Assembly (NCBI RefSeq): GCF_000024565.1
Contig: NC_013515.1
Location: 310,001 to 374,000, forward strand
Origin: Streptobacillus moniliformis DSM 12112
GTDB taxonomy: Bacteria > Fusobacteriota > Fusobacteriia > Fusobacteriales > Leptotrichiaceae
Direction of reading: 5' to 3'
DNA: 64,000 bases
In this document: one piece after another, positions 16,901 through 25,973 of the stretch
Numbering within the stretch: position 1 is the first letter of the stretch
Layout: each line of letters opens with the position of its first letter
Notes under the pieces: generated by a model
Databases searched by the model: none
Told to the model about the DNA's origin: nothing
Seen by the model: only the letters and a program-made list of their open reading frames with translations
Translations under genes and position numbers: made by a program

Positions 16901-19005
16901 AAAATAAAATAATGTTAGGTATATTAGCTTTAAGTTCAATATTAAGTTTATCAACAACTATGTATGTTAAAAATAACTCAGAATTAAAATTAGATTACTC
17001 TTATAGTGAAAATGATGGGATGTTTAAATTTGGATATGAACCAATTAATACTTTAAATGCAGGAGCTTTTTTAGGAAAAAGTAATGAAGCATTCTTATAC
17101 CTAGGTGGAAAAATAAAGAAAGAACATATTATAGATGGTATAGCAAATTTAGGAGTATTTTTTAAGAAAAAAATTAATGAACATATAGAATTAACATTAA
17201 ATACAGGATATCAATATGAAGGTGGAATGGAAGATTCTATAAAAGAGGGATTAAAGTTAAAAGGATTATGGGATAAAAAATATGAAGAAGATGAGACATT
17301 AAGGAAAGAGTTTTACCATTCACAAGGGTTAAGATTAAAGGGGAATCCAATATTAGCATCAGGAGGGGTATTAGATTTAACTTATGGTAATACTAAATCA
17401 AAGATAGGGGCTATATATACAATAGAAAGTTTTAGTGAACTTTCTAGAATACTACAAGCACTTCCGTCAAGTAATATAAAACAAATAAAACTATATAATA
17501 GTCTTATAGGAAGAATTGAAACATTTGTTAATGTAAATCAAAAGTTGAATAATTTAGGTATAGATTTAAATTTAAACTATAAATTAAAGCCAGATATATC
17601 AAAGAGGTTAGGAAGATTAAAGGGAGATGTAACATTAACAAGAAAGATAGGAGATATAGAACTTTCAGGTAAGGTACATGCATATTTAGGAACAATATTA
17701 ATAAGTGATAAGAAAAGAGAATTTGGTGGAGAAATTAGATTAGGCTATAATAAGGATAGAATAAATATAAAGAGTACATTAAAGCATAGTACATTATTGG
17801 ATTATAGTGCTAATAAGGGAACTAAAGATGATAATAAGGAAGAGCCACCTAAAAGTGATTCTACAGATAAACTATTACATAAACAAGAGCTGACATTTGA
17901 TTTGGGATATAAGAATAATAAGATAGAGTTTAATACAGAGAATAAGCTAAGAGGGAAAGTATTTACAGATAAATTAAAAATAGATAAGGATAAGTATAAG
18001 TCAGATAGCTTAAATAAAGACTTCACAGTATTTTCAATATATACATCAAATAGTTTAAAGACAAAAATTGGGAATGTTGGAATAAAGGCAGATATTAAAT
18101 ATAGACTTGGTTTAGATATTGATAAAGATACATCAGAAACTTATAAACATTTAGCTTTAGTTGGGGTTGGAGCAGAATATAATAATAAGACTAAGAAGAT
18201 AGAAACAAGTAATAGTGTAAATACAACACTTTTAATAGGTTATAATAAATATGAAATTTTTGCGATAAATGCATGGAGTGATAATAAGGCAGATTATATT
18301 GTTAATGATAAAACAAAGTTATTTGGAGAATTAAATCTAACTAGTTCAAATAGACTATCCTTTTATTCAGGAATAAAAGCAGAGATATTAGGATTTGTGG
18401 ATTTAAGAGGAAATATAGAGTATAAGATAAAAAATAATCTGGAGTTTATAAATGAGCTAGGAGCTAAGGCTATATTATTATTTAGTAAAAAAGATGAAAA
18501 TGATAAAAATACTAATAATATAAATATTTTATATATACCATTAACTACACAATATCAGTATAAGGTATATAATGATAGTAGTATTTTATATAAGGTTAAG
18601 GATAATATAAGGATTAAGAGTAAGTTAGGACTATCATATTTAAATGGATATGATTCAGAGACATTATATAGTGCATTAAGGGATATCAAGAGAAAACAGA
18701 TAGATTCAAATGGTATAGTAGAGATAAGTAGAAAAGATCGTTTTAAAATTAGTAGTGAAAAACATGATTATGGAGTTAGTCTTTTATCAAAGATAGTAAT
18801 AAATCCTTCAATAGAAGGGGAGTTAAAATTTTTAGGAGAGAGATTGACAGTTAAACCAAATGGAGAGGTTAAGTTTATTTTTGCAAATAAGGCAGATAAT
18901 AATGTAAATAGTGTAAGAAGTAGTAGTAATAATACAGATAATAAAAAGTTTAAATATAATTCAACAGTCTTTAGGGTTGGGTTAGGTTTAGATTATAAAT
19001 GGTAA
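16888..19005 (+). CDS. Outer-membrane beta-barrel protein, paralogue 2
   Basis: The 705-residue protein has a signal peptide (IMLGILALSSILSLSTTMY) and a beta-strand-rich body ending RVGLGLDYKW. It is a diverged paralogue of the first gene of the operon (shared GYQYEGGMEDSIKEG, FYHSQGLRLKG and NAWSDNKADYIVN segments). The ribosome binding site (AGGAG) lies inside the preceding gene, in the codons for its terminal beta-signal. Compared with paralogue 1 it has insertions near residues 175-205 and a Ser/Asn-rich loop near 665-685, probably surface loops. A terminator follows. Function is unknown. Confidence 0.75.
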   Translation: MGKIENKIMLGILALSSILSLSTTMYVKNNSELKLDYSYSENDGMFKFGYEPINTLNAGAFLGKSNEAFLYLGGKIKKEHIIDGIANLGVFFKKKINEHIELTLNTGYQYEGGMEDSIKEGLKLKGLWDKKYEEDETLRKEFYHSQGLRLKGNPILASGGVLDLTYGNTKSKIGAIYTIESFSELSRILQALPSSNIKQIKLYNSLIGRIETFVNVNQKLNNLGIDLNLNYKLKPDISKRLGRLKGDVTLTRKIGDIELSGKVHAYLGTILISDKKREFGGEIRLGYNKDRINIKSTLKHSTLLDYSANKGTKDDNKEEPPKSDSTDKLLHKQELTFDLGYKNNKIEFNTENKLRGKVFTDKLKIDKDKYKSDSLNKDFTVFSIYTSNSLKTKIGNVGIKADIKYRLGLDIDKDTSETYKHLALVGVGAEYNNKTKKIETSNSVNTTLLIGYNKYEIFAINAWSDNKADYIVNDKTKLFGELNLTSSNRLSFYSGIKAEILGFVDLRGNIEYKIKNNLEFINELGAKAILLFSKKDENDKNTNNINILYIPLTTQYQYKVYNDSSILYKVKDNIRIKSKLGLSYLNGYDSETLYSALRDIKRKQIDSNGIVEISRKDRFKISSEKHDYGVSLLSKIVINPSIEGELKFLGERLTVKPNGEVKFIFANKADNNVNSVRSSSNNTDNKKFKYNSTVFRVGLGLDYKW

Positions 19006-19009
19006 TTTT

Positions 19010-19038
19010 AAAGGGACTATTACAAAATAGCCCCTTTT
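19010..19038. terminator. Bidirectional terminator between the OMP operon and the ABC importer
   Basis: AAAGGGACTAT (19010-19020) pairs with ATAGCCCCTTT (19027-19037) with one mismatch. T-runs flank both sides, so it serves the two convergent operons. Confidence 0.8.
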
Positions 19039-19039
19039 A

Positions 19040-20104
19040 CTATAATATATGTATTGAATTTTGATCGAATACAAAACTTAATTTATCTCCAACTTTTTTA
19101 ATTTCTTTTCCATGAGGGTTATTTAAAACAATCTCTATAATATTATCCCCATTTTTAACTTCATATTCATGATTTTCGCCCATAAATATACTCTTAGAAA
19201 CTTCTAAAGTATGTTTTGGTTCAGTAAATTTAATAGATTCTGGTCTAATAACTACTTTAATATCACTTCCTGAAGGATAATTTACAGTTTCATTTATTAA
19301 ATATTCTTGATCTAAAATAGAAATTAGAGTACTATTTTCTCTGTTTTCTAAAACTTTAGCATTTAATATATTTGCCCTACCTATGAATTTTGCAACAAAT
19401 TCTGAATTAGGTTTTTGGTATATTTCTTGTGGAGTACCAACTTGTGCAATTTTACCATCTTTCATTATTACTATCTTATCTGAAAGTGCCATTGCTTCAG
19501 CTTGATCATGTGTTACATATATTGAAGTTATACCTACTTCTAATTGTAATTTTCTAATCTCATCTCTCATATGTAATCTTAATTTAGCATCTAAGTTTGA
19601 TAAAGGTTCATCAAATAATAGAACTTCTGAATCCATTATTAAAGCTCTTGCAAGAGAAACTCTTTGTTGTTGACCACCAGACATTTGAGATGGAATACGT
19701 TCTGCAAAATCTTCCATTTTCATTAATTTTAAAATTTTATCTACTCTTTGTTTAATTTCTTCCTTAGGTCTTTTTTGTATTTTTAATCCATAAGCTATGT
19801 TATCATAAACATTCATATGTGGGAATAAGGCATAGTTTTGAAAAACCATAGATATTCCTCTTTTATCTGGAGTTAAATAAGCTATATCTCTATCATTTAT
19901 TGTAATATGACCTTCACTTGGTGTTTCAAATCCAGCTATCATTCTAAGAGTAGTAGTTTTACCACAACCTGAAGGACCTAATAGAGATACAAACTCTCCT
20001 TCTTTTACTTCTAAATTTACATCTTCTACAGCAACTACTCTTCTACCTTTAGGTGTAAAAACTTTAGTTAAATTTTGTATATTTAATTTAATTGGTTTAC
20101 TCAT
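19040..20104 (-). CDS. ABC importer ATPase, AfuC/FbpC type
   Basis: The 354-residue ATPase energises uptake by the adjacent permease and binding protein. Walker A is GPSGCGKTT (43-51), the Q-loop is FQNYALFPHM, the signature is MSGGQQQR, Walker B is VLLFDEPLSNLDA and the switch histidine is in VTHDQAEAM. A C-terminal TOBE-type regulatory domain occupies about residues 240-354. The sequence is of the iron(III)/hexose-phosphate/polyamine (FbpC, AfuC, PotA) group. It is the last gene of a three-gene minus-strand operon in the order binding protein, permease, ATPase. Confidence 0.85.
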   Translation of the reverse strand: MSKPIKLNIQNLTKVFTPKGRRVVAVEDVNLEVKEGEFVSLLGPSGCGKTTTLRMIAGFETPSEGHITINDRDIAYLTPDKRGISMVFQNYALFPHMNVYDNIAYGLKIQKRPKEEIKQRVDKILKLMKMEDFAERIPSQMSGGQQQRVSLARALIMDSEVLLFDEPLSNLDAKLRLHMRDEIRKLQLEVGITSIYVTHDQAEAMALSDKIVIMKDGKIAQVGTPQEIYQKPNSEFVAKFIGRANILNAKVLENRENSTLISILDQEYLINETVNYPSGSDIKVVIRPESIKFTEPKHTLEVSKSIFMGENHEYEVKNGDNIIEIVLNNPHGKEIKKVGDKLSFVFDQNSIHIL

Positions 20105-20117
20105 TTCTTTCTCCCTG

Positions 20118-21827
20118 TTATTTATTTTTAGGTTCTAATAATCTTATAAACAGCTTCATTAATATCATGAATAATGAAACAATAACTATTAATATAGTAC
20201 AATATGCAGCAGCTATTCCTATTCTACCTTGATCAACATTATCCATTATAGTAGGAGTTAATAATTTCCATTTAGCAGAAATTAAAAATATTACTGTTGA
20301 AACTAAAGTCATAGCTCTTGCAAATGAATATATTAGTCCTGATAAAAAAGCTTCTCTTACCATAGGTAAAGTAATTTTTGTAAATGTTTGTAATGTGTTT
20401 GCCCCTAATATAGTTGAAGCTTCTTCTATACTTGGATCTATTTGATTTAGGGCAGCCATACCAGATCTTACTCCAACTGGAAGTGATCTAATAATAAATG
20501 CCATGATTATTATAAATCCTGTACCAGTTAATGTAGGGACTAATACTATATTAGTAAACGGTATGTTATATATCTTGTTATAGCTTAGTGCATAACCTAT
20601 ACCAATAATAGTTCCAGGTATTGCAAGTCCCATCATTACAGTAAATTCTATGAAAGTTTTTCCTAAGAATTTTTTTCTTACTATTAAAAACGCTATTATC
20701 ATAGAGAAAATAGAAGCAATAAATGTCGCTATTATAGATAGAGTTGTAGTAGTAATAATAGGATTTATTCTATTTGCATATCTAAATATTTCTCTGTAGT
20801 TGTATAAACTTAGACTATTATCTATACCAAATAATTTTGTAAATGAACTAATAGGTATTAATATGTACATCCCTATAACACATATAGAAAGTGTTATTAA
20901 TATTAAACTAGATGTAATAGTTGCAAATTTTGTATCTATTAATTCTCTTGCACGAGAAGCTTTACCTGTTACAGTTATATACGATTTTGAATTTATATAG
21001 TATCTTTGTAGAGTAAACATAGAAATAGATATTGTTAATAATATCATTGATAGTGCTGATGCAAGACCTAATTGATAATTTCCTATACCCTCCTGAAAAA
21101 TTTTAACTGCTATAGTAGTAAACTTACCACCTATAACAAATGGATTAGCGTAATCTGCTATAGATTGTATAAATACTAATAGAAAAGCGTTTGCAAGACC
21201 AGGCATCATTAAAGGTAAAGTTATAGTTGTAAATACTTTAAATCTATTTGCACCTAGAGATCTTGAAGCTTCTTCAACAGAAGGATCTATGTTATTTAAC
21301 AATCCAACTAACATCATATATGCTATAGGAAAGAAACTTAATACTTGTACTAATACTAATCCATGGAATCCATAAATTTCATATTCAATTCCTAATAATC
21401 CTCTAGTAATCAAACCTGTTCTACCAAATAATAGTATAGTTGATAGAGCGACTATAAATGGTGGAGAGATTATTGGTAATAAAGCTATAAAATCAAATAC
21501 AGCCTTACCTCTGATTTTAATATATACAGTTAAATATGCAAATATGAATCCAATAATTAATGATATAAATCCAGTAGTAAATCCTAATATCAAAGTGTTA
21601 AGTATAATTTGTAGATTACCTGAATTTTTAAATGAATCTATATAGTTTGTTATTGAAAAACTTTCATCTACTTTAATACTTTCTAAAAACACATTGTATA
21701 AAGGAACTAAAATAAAGAAAGCTACGACAACTATTGAAAATATTATAGTTACCATAAGTATAGGATCATTTAACATTTTCCTAAAATCTTTAAAGCCATC
21801 TTTTATTTTTAATTTTAAATCTGACAT
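20118..21827 (-). CDS. Fused two-domain ABC permease, AfuB/FbpB type
   Basis: The 569-residue inner-membrane protein consists of two homologous permease halves of about six membrane segments each. Each half carries the EAA loop that contacts the ATPase (EEASRSLGANRFKVFTTITLP near residue 190 and EEASTILGANTLQTFTKITLP near residue 480). Fusion into one chain is typical of FbpB/AfuB/ThiP-like importers. The upstream in-frame ATG is rejected because GAAAGGA lies correctly before the MSDLKLK start. A stem-loop in the gap upstream probably reduces its expression relative to the binding protein. Confidence 0.88.
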   Translation of the reverse strand: MSDLKLKIKDGFKDFRKMLNDPILMVTIIFSIVVVAFFILVPLYNVFLESIKVDESFSITNYIDSFKNSGNLQIILNTLILGFTTGFISLIIGFIFAYLTVYIKIRGKAVFDFIALLPIISPPFIVALSTILLFGRTGLITRGLLGIEYEIYGFHGLVLVQVLSFFPIAYMMLVGLLNNIDPSVEEASRSLGANRFKVFTTITLPLMMPGLANAFLLVFIQSIADYANPFVIGGKFTTIAVKIFQEGIGNYQLGLASALSMILLTISISMFTLQRYYINSKSYITVTGKASRARELIDTKFATITSSLILITLSICVIGMYILIPISSFTKLFGIDNSLSLYNYREIFRYANRINPIITTTTLSIIATFIASIFSMIIAFLIVRKKFLGKTFIEFTVMMGLAIPGTIIGIGYALSYNKIYNIPFTNIVLVPTLTGTGFIIIMAFIIRSLPVGVRSGMAALNQIDPSIEEASTILGANTLQTFTKITLPMVREAFLSGLIYSFARAMTLVSTVIFLISAKWKLLTPTIMDNVDQGRIGIAAAYCTILIVIVSLFMILMKLFIRLLEPKNK

Positions 21828-21844
21828 AAATAATCCTTTCAATA

Positions 21845-21880
21845 AAATACAAGGGTTTAATTCCCTTGTATTTCAATTTA
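21845..21880 (-). terminator. Intercistronic stem-loop in the ABC importer operon
   Basis: AAATACAAGGG (21845-21855) and CCCTTGTATTT (21863-21873) form a perfect 11-bp stem with a 7-nt loop, between the binding-protein stop and the permease start. On the minus strand a short T-rich stretch follows. It looks like a leaky terminator or an mRNA-stabilising 3' end that favours binding-protein expression. Confidence 0.7.
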
Positions 21881-21881
21881 T

Positions 21882-22910
21882 CTATTTTTGAGGTATTGTT
21901 GAACTAGTTTCTTTAGTATATTTTTCAACTAAATTTTTTCTGTTTTTTCCAGCCCATTCAAAGTCATAATTTATTAATTTAGTATTTTTAATTGGTTCTG
22001 CTTCTTCAGGAGCTACAGCATTTTTGTTAGTTAAGAATTGGAATGAACCAACAGTTTTTCCTAATTCTTGAACTTCTTTAGTTAATACCCAATCAATAAA
22101 TTTCTTAGCTGCTGTGCTATTAGGAGCATTTTTTAATAATGCTACTGCACCTATTTCATATCCTGTACCTTCATTTGGAGAAGATATTATAATATCTGAA
22201 TAACCTTCTTTTTGGTATTTAATAGCATCATGTAGGAAAGTTATACCTAGAGCAACTTCTCCACTTCCAACCATTCTTCCAGGAGCAGTTCCAGATTTTG
22301 TATATTGTCTTATTTGTCCATCTAATTGTTTGAAATAAGACATAGCTTGTTCTTCTCCCATTAATTGAACTAAAGTTGCAAGCATAGTATAAGCAGTTCC
22401 AGATGAACCTGGGTGAGCTACTACGATTTCTCCTTTAAACTTTGGATCTAATAGATCTTGCCAAGATTTAGGCATTTCTAAACCTTTTTCTTTTAATATT
22501 TTTTTATTTCCAACAAATCCTAAATAACCAACATAAATTCCTGTCCATCTTCCATCACCAGATTTAAATTGATCTAAAATTTCTTCAGCTGTTGGTGAAT
22601 TGTATGCTTCTACTAATCCTTCAGCATCTGCTGCAATAATTCCATCAACTGGACCTCCATACCAAACTGAAGCAACCATATTATTTTTTTCAGCTTTTAA
22701 TCTAGCTAAAGTTTCACCACTACTCATTCTTACAAATTCAGTAGGTATACCAGTTTCAGCTGTAAATTTTTCAGCTATTAAAGCTGCATGATCTTCTTGT
22801 AATCCTGCATAGAAAACTAATTTTTCTTCAGATTTAGAAGTATTTTCTGAATTACTACCGCAAGAAAATAGAAAAGCACCTAAAAGTATGCTTATTAATA
22901 ATTTTTTCAT
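21882..22910 (-). CDS. ABC importer substrate-binding lipoprotein, AfuA/FbpA-like
   Basis: The 342-residue protein has a lipoprotein signal with lipobox LFSC at Cys18 and then an extracytoplasmic binding fold of the SBP type 2 iron/AfuA class (EKLVFYAGLQEDHAALIAEKF, TGIPTEFVRMSSGE, SVWYGGPVDG). The stretch YTKSGTAPGRMVGSGEVALG followed by FLHDAIKY is of the kind seen in AfuA proteins. AfuA was first called an iron binder and later shown to bind hexose phosphates, so iron(III) and sugar phosphate are both possible ligands; I cannot decide from sequence. The start is MKKLLISI, preceded by GGAGGAAAA. Confidence 0.8.
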   Translation of the reverse strand: MKKLLISILLGAFLFSCGSNSENTSKSEEKLVFYAGLQEDHAALIAEKFTAETGIPTEFVRMSSGETLARLKAEKNNMVASVWYGGPVDGIIAADAEGLVEAYNSPTAEEILDQFKSGDGRWTGIYVGYLGFVGNKKILKEKGLEMPKSWQDLLDPKFKGEIVVAHPGSSGTAYTMLATLVQLMGEEQAMSYFKQLDGQIRQYTKSGTAPGRMVGSGEVALGITFLHDAIKYQKEGYSDIIISSPNEGTGYEIGAVALLKNAPNSTAAKKFIDWVLTKEVQELGKTVGSFQFLTNKNAVAPEEAEPIKNTKLINYDFEWAGKNRKNLVEKYTKETSSTIPQK

Positions 22911-23228
22911 TTTTCCTCCATAAATATTTTTCATTAATATTTTGATGCACCTATATTATACTATATTATTTTATAAATATCTAGTTATTAATACTTTATT
23001 TAAAGGATTAACTTTAAGTTTGACTTTTTTTATTATAAAAATATATTATTCACAAAGTCAGATTTAATAATGTATAAATAGTGTTCTATTTTTCACAGCA
23101 TTTCATATTGTGGAATTAAAATAGTTAAAAATTAAATAAATATATATTTTTTGATAGTTTTTTGATGTAATTTTAAAAAAATTTAGACATTAATAAAAAA
23201 TGTGTGTTAAAATTACTTAGGTGGTAGA
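22911..23228. other. Divergent intergenic region between the two ABC importer operons
   Basis: This 318-bp A/T-rich stretch has no gene. It holds a TATAAT on the minus strand close to the binding-protein start (-35 not clear) and the promoter of the metN operon on the plus strand. A loose inverted repeat, TGACTTT near 23020 and AAAGTCA near 23056, encloses an A/T-rich core. I could not recognise a Fur box or a riboswitch. Confidence 0.5.
23184..23213 (+). promoter_or_regulatory. Promoter of the metNIQ-type operon
   Basis: TAGACA (23184-23189) and TAAAAT (23208-23213) are 18 bp apart with TG upstream of the -10. The leader before the ATG at 23229 would be only about 10 bases, which leaves no room for a SAM riboswitch or T-box. 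Confidence 0.55.
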
Positions 23229-23897
23229 ATGAATTTGAAAAATATTAACAAGAAATTTGGAAATTTTACACTAAATGTAGATTTAGAACTAGAAAAAGGT
23301 GAAATTTTTGGACTTATAGGAAAATCTGGAAGTGGAAAATCTACTATTTTAAAGATTATCCAAGGTTTAATTAAACCTGATAGTGGTAAAGTAAATATAG
23401 ATGATGATATTGAAATGTCATCGATATTTCAAGGACTTAACCTTTTAAATAATAAGGATGTGTATTCAAATGTATCCTTACCTTTAATATTAAAGAAACG
23501 AAAAGATAGTGAAAAAGTTTATGAAGTATTAAAGTATGTAGGATTACTTGAAAAGAAAAATGAATATATTTCATCTTTAAGTGGAGGTCAAAAACAAAGA
23601 GTTGCTATTGCAAGAGCCTTAGTTTCAAACCCTAGTTTATTACTTTGTGATGAGGTAACAACCTCTCTTGATAGAATTACTAAAAATGAAGTAATATCTT
23701 TATTTAAGAAAATAAATACTGATTATGGCACAACCATATTATTTGTTACACATGAATTAGAAGTTGCAAAAAAAATATGTGATAGAGTAGCCGTGATAGA
23801 AAATGGAGAAATCTTAGAAATATTTAAAGTAAATAAAGATATTAATGATGAAAAAGAATTTAGTTATTTAGAATATGCAAAAGAGGTGTTGAAATAA
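23229..23897 (+). CDS. metN: Methionine-type ABC importer ATPase
   Basis: The 222-residue ATPase has Walker A GKSGSGKS (31-38), Q-loop IFQGLNLLNN, signature LSGGQKQR, Walker B LLCDEVTTSLD and switch VTHELEVAK. It is short: the C-terminal NIL/ACT regulatory domain of E. coli-type MetN is absent, so allosteric inhibition by internal methionine is not expected. Identity as MetN rests mainly on the following MetI and MetQ homologues. Stop and next start overlap as TAATG. Confidence 0.8.
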   Translation: MNLKNINKKFGNFTLNVDLELEKGEIFGLIGKSGSGKSTILKIIQGLIKPDSGKVNIDDDIEMSSIFQGLNLLNNKDVYSNVSLPLILKKRKDSEKVYEVLKYVGLLEKKNEYISSLSGGQKQRVAIARALVSNPSLLLCDEVTTSLDRITKNEVISLFKKINTDYGTTILFVTHELEVAKKICDRVAVIENGEILEIFKVNKDINDEKEFSYLEYAKEVLK

Positions 23898-24559
23898 TGG
23901 ATTATTTTACTTTAGAATTACTTTTATCCATAAAGGATACATTTATTATGGTATTAATTCCAACAATCTGTGCAATATTATTTGGAATACCTTTAGGAGC
24001 ATTATTATACATCACTAAAAAAGGAGGATTAAAAGAGAATATATACATATATCTACCTATTAATATATATATTAATGTGGTAAGAAGTTTTCCCTTTTTA
24101 ATCTTTGTTATTGTTTTAATACCACTTACAAGATTAGTTTTTGGAACAGCTTTTGGATTATTACCTGCAAGCTTTCCTATATGTTTTGTGGCAGTGGCAC
24201 TTTATGCAAGATTTGTTGAACAATCATTTCATGATGTTGATTTAGGTATAATAGATGCAGCGTTATCAATGAAGGCAACAAGCTTTCAAATAGTTTGGCA
24301 TTTTCTTTTAGTAGAATCAAGAAGTTCTTTAGTTTTAGGATTAACTTCTAGTATAATTAGCTTCATATCTTACTCTACTGTTATGGGTATAGTAGGTGGT
24401 GGAGGAATAGGAGATTTTGCCATTAGATATGGTTATCAAGAATACAATTATCCCTTAGTTTATAAGGTGGTATCTATAATGATAATTATAGTATTTTTCA
24501 TACAAATTTTAGGTAATAAGATTTCAAAAAAATTAGATAAAAGAAGGAGAGATTTTTAA
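23897..24559 (+). CDS. metI: Methionine-type ABC importer permease
   Basis: The 220-residue inner-membrane protein has about five membrane helices and the MetI-type segments NVVRSFPFLIFVIVLIPLTR, LYARFVEQSFHDVDLGIIDAAL (the EAA-like coupling loop follows with MKATSFQIVWHFLLVE) and GIVGGGGIGDFAIRYGYQEY. These motifs are strongly conserved in D-methionine permeases. It is coupled by one-base overlaps to the genes on both sides. Confidence 0.9.
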   Translation: MDYFTLELLLSIKDTFIMVLIPTICAILFGIPLGALLYITKKGGLKENIYIYLPINIYINVVRSFPFLIFVIVLIPLTRLVFGTAFGLLPASFPICFVAVALYARFVEQSFHDVDLGIIDAALSMKATSFQIVWHFLLVESRSSLVLGLTSSIISFISYSTVMGIVGGGGIGDFAIRYGYQEYNYPLVYKVVSIMIIIVFFIQILGNKISKKLDKRRRDF

Positions 24560-25335
24560 TGTTAAAAAAATTATTACTATTTTTCACTATCATATTTTCT
24601 AGCTTAACTTTTTCAAATGATAAAGTTATTAAAATTGCAGCAGCAGGATATCCAATGAATGAAATAGTTAAAATTGCAGCAGAAGATTTAGAAAAAGAAG
24701 GGTATGAAGTAGAAATTTCATTATTAACTGATTATGTAACAGCAAATGTAGGTTTAAATGCAAAAGAATTTGATGCTAATTTCCATCAACATGAACCATT
24801 TATGAACATTTTCAATGAAAGAAATAATGGGACATTAATTAAAGTTAAACCTATATATGATGTACATATTGGATTTTATTCAAAAAAATTCAAGAATAAA
24901 TCTAAAATATCAAATGGTGCAAGAGTAGCCGTGCCAAGTGATCCAACTAACCAAGATAGAGCTTTAAGAATACTTGAAAAAGAAGGGTTTATAACTCTTG
25001 CTAAAAAAACAGGATTAAATAGTTTAGCAGATATTAGAACAAATAGAAAAAGATTAAAAATTACACCTATTGCAATACCTGCTTTAGTACAAGCTTATCA
25101 AGAATTTGATTTAGCATTTAACTGGCCATCACATATGTTAAAAATTGGAGTAAAAGTTAAAGATGCAGTTTTAATAGAAAAAGCATCTCAAGCTAGATTT
25201 GCAATAATACTTGCTGCAAGAGAGGATAATAAGGATAGTCAAAAAATTAAAGATTTAACAAAGGCTATGACTTCAGAAAAAGTAAGAAAATTCTTACTTG
25301 AAAATTATAAAGAAGAAGGTTATCCAGTATTTTAA
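24559..25335 (+). CDS. metQ: Methionine-type (NlpA family) substrate-binding protein
   Basis: The 258-residue protein has a signal peptide (LLLFFTIIFSSLTFS) and the NlpA/MetQ fold: VIKIAAAGYPMNEIVKIAAED, then FDANFHQHEPFMNIFN and VAVPSDPTNQDRALRILEK. The HQHEPF and PSDPTNQ motifs are the family's ligand-pocket signatures. Unlike most MetQ/NlpA proteins it shows no lipobox cysteine, so it is predicted to be a soluble periplasmic protein, in contrast to the lipidated binding protein at 21882. Methionine is the likely ligand from the family. A strong terminator follows. Confidence 0.88.
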   Translation: MLKKLLLFFTIIFSSLTFSNDKVIKIAAAGYPMNEIVKIAAEDLEKEGYEVEISLLTDYVTANVGLNAKEFDANFHQHEPFMNIFNERNNGTLIKVKPIYDVHIGFYSKKFKNKSKISNGARVAVPSDPTNQDRALRILEKEGFITLAKKTGLNSLADIRTNRKRLKITPIAIPALVQAYQEFDLAFNWPSHMLKIGVKVKDAVLIEKASQARFAIILAAREDNKDSQKIKDLTKAMTSEKVRKFLLENYKEEGYPVF

Positions 25336-25376
25336 ATTATAGCTAAAGATTCCTAATAATAAATAAATTTATTCAC

Positions 25377-25399
25377 AAGCCCGAATTTTCGGGCTTTTA
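25377..25399 (+). terminator. Terminator of the metNIQ-type operon
   Basis: AGCCCGAA (25378-25385) and TTCGGGCT (25388-25395) form a GC-rich stem followed by TTTTAAT. Confidence 0.85.
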
Positions 25400-25502
25400 A
25401 TATTTCTAAAATATTTTTGACAAAAAATTCACTTAATATATCGACTACAACATTGTATATATGATAATATTGGTTAATAAAATAAAGAAAAGGATGATAA
25501 TT

Positions 25503-25934
25503 ATGAAGAAAATGCTTGGTATATTACTGATACAATTTTTTTCATTTGCAAGTATTAAAGTAGATGGTAAAAGTAATGTATATGTAGAAAAGAGTAATAA
25601 TGGAATAGATGTAATAAATATATCGACACCATCATCTAAAGGAATATCTCATTCTACTTTTACTGACTTTAATATAGGAGAAAAAGGGGCTGTAATAAAT
25701 AATTCAAAGAATATAGCAAGAAGTAGAATAGCAGGATTAATAAATGGTAATAAGAATATAAAAGAAAAGAGAGCAAAACTTGCACTGTTAGATGTAACAG
25801 GGGTAAAAGAAAGTAGATTAAGTGGAATACTTGAGGCATTAAGTAAAGATAGATTAGATGTTATACTTTCAAATCCCAATGGAATTACATTAGACGGTGC
25901 AAATTTTTTAAATTGTTATAAAATTAAGATATAA
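25503..25934 (+). pseudogene. Truncated two-partner-secretion exoprotein (FHA/CdiA-type TPS domain)
   Basis: Only 143 residues remain of what is normally a very large secreted exoprotein. After a signal peptide (MKKMLGILLIQFFSFAS) the TPS secretion domain is recognisable: NGIDVINISTPSSKGISHST, FTDFNIGEKGAVINNS, SRLSGILEAL and the hallmark ILSNPNGITLDGANFLN. The match stops at that point and a stop codon follows eight codons later, so the rest was deleted. No TpsB transporter gene is in the window. The start is the ATG after AAAGGATG. It sits directly upstream of an unrecognised 433-residue protein that could be a leftover immunity protein. Confidence 0.85.
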
Positions 25935-25973
25935 AAAGAAAGGAAATTTTAACTATAAAGTTAAGTACGATAA

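Noticed and set aside
22911-23228. SAM riboswitch, T-box or Fur box upstream of the two ABC operons
   Set aside because: The metN promoter leaves a leader of about 10 bases, and no palindrome close to a Fur consensus was seen.
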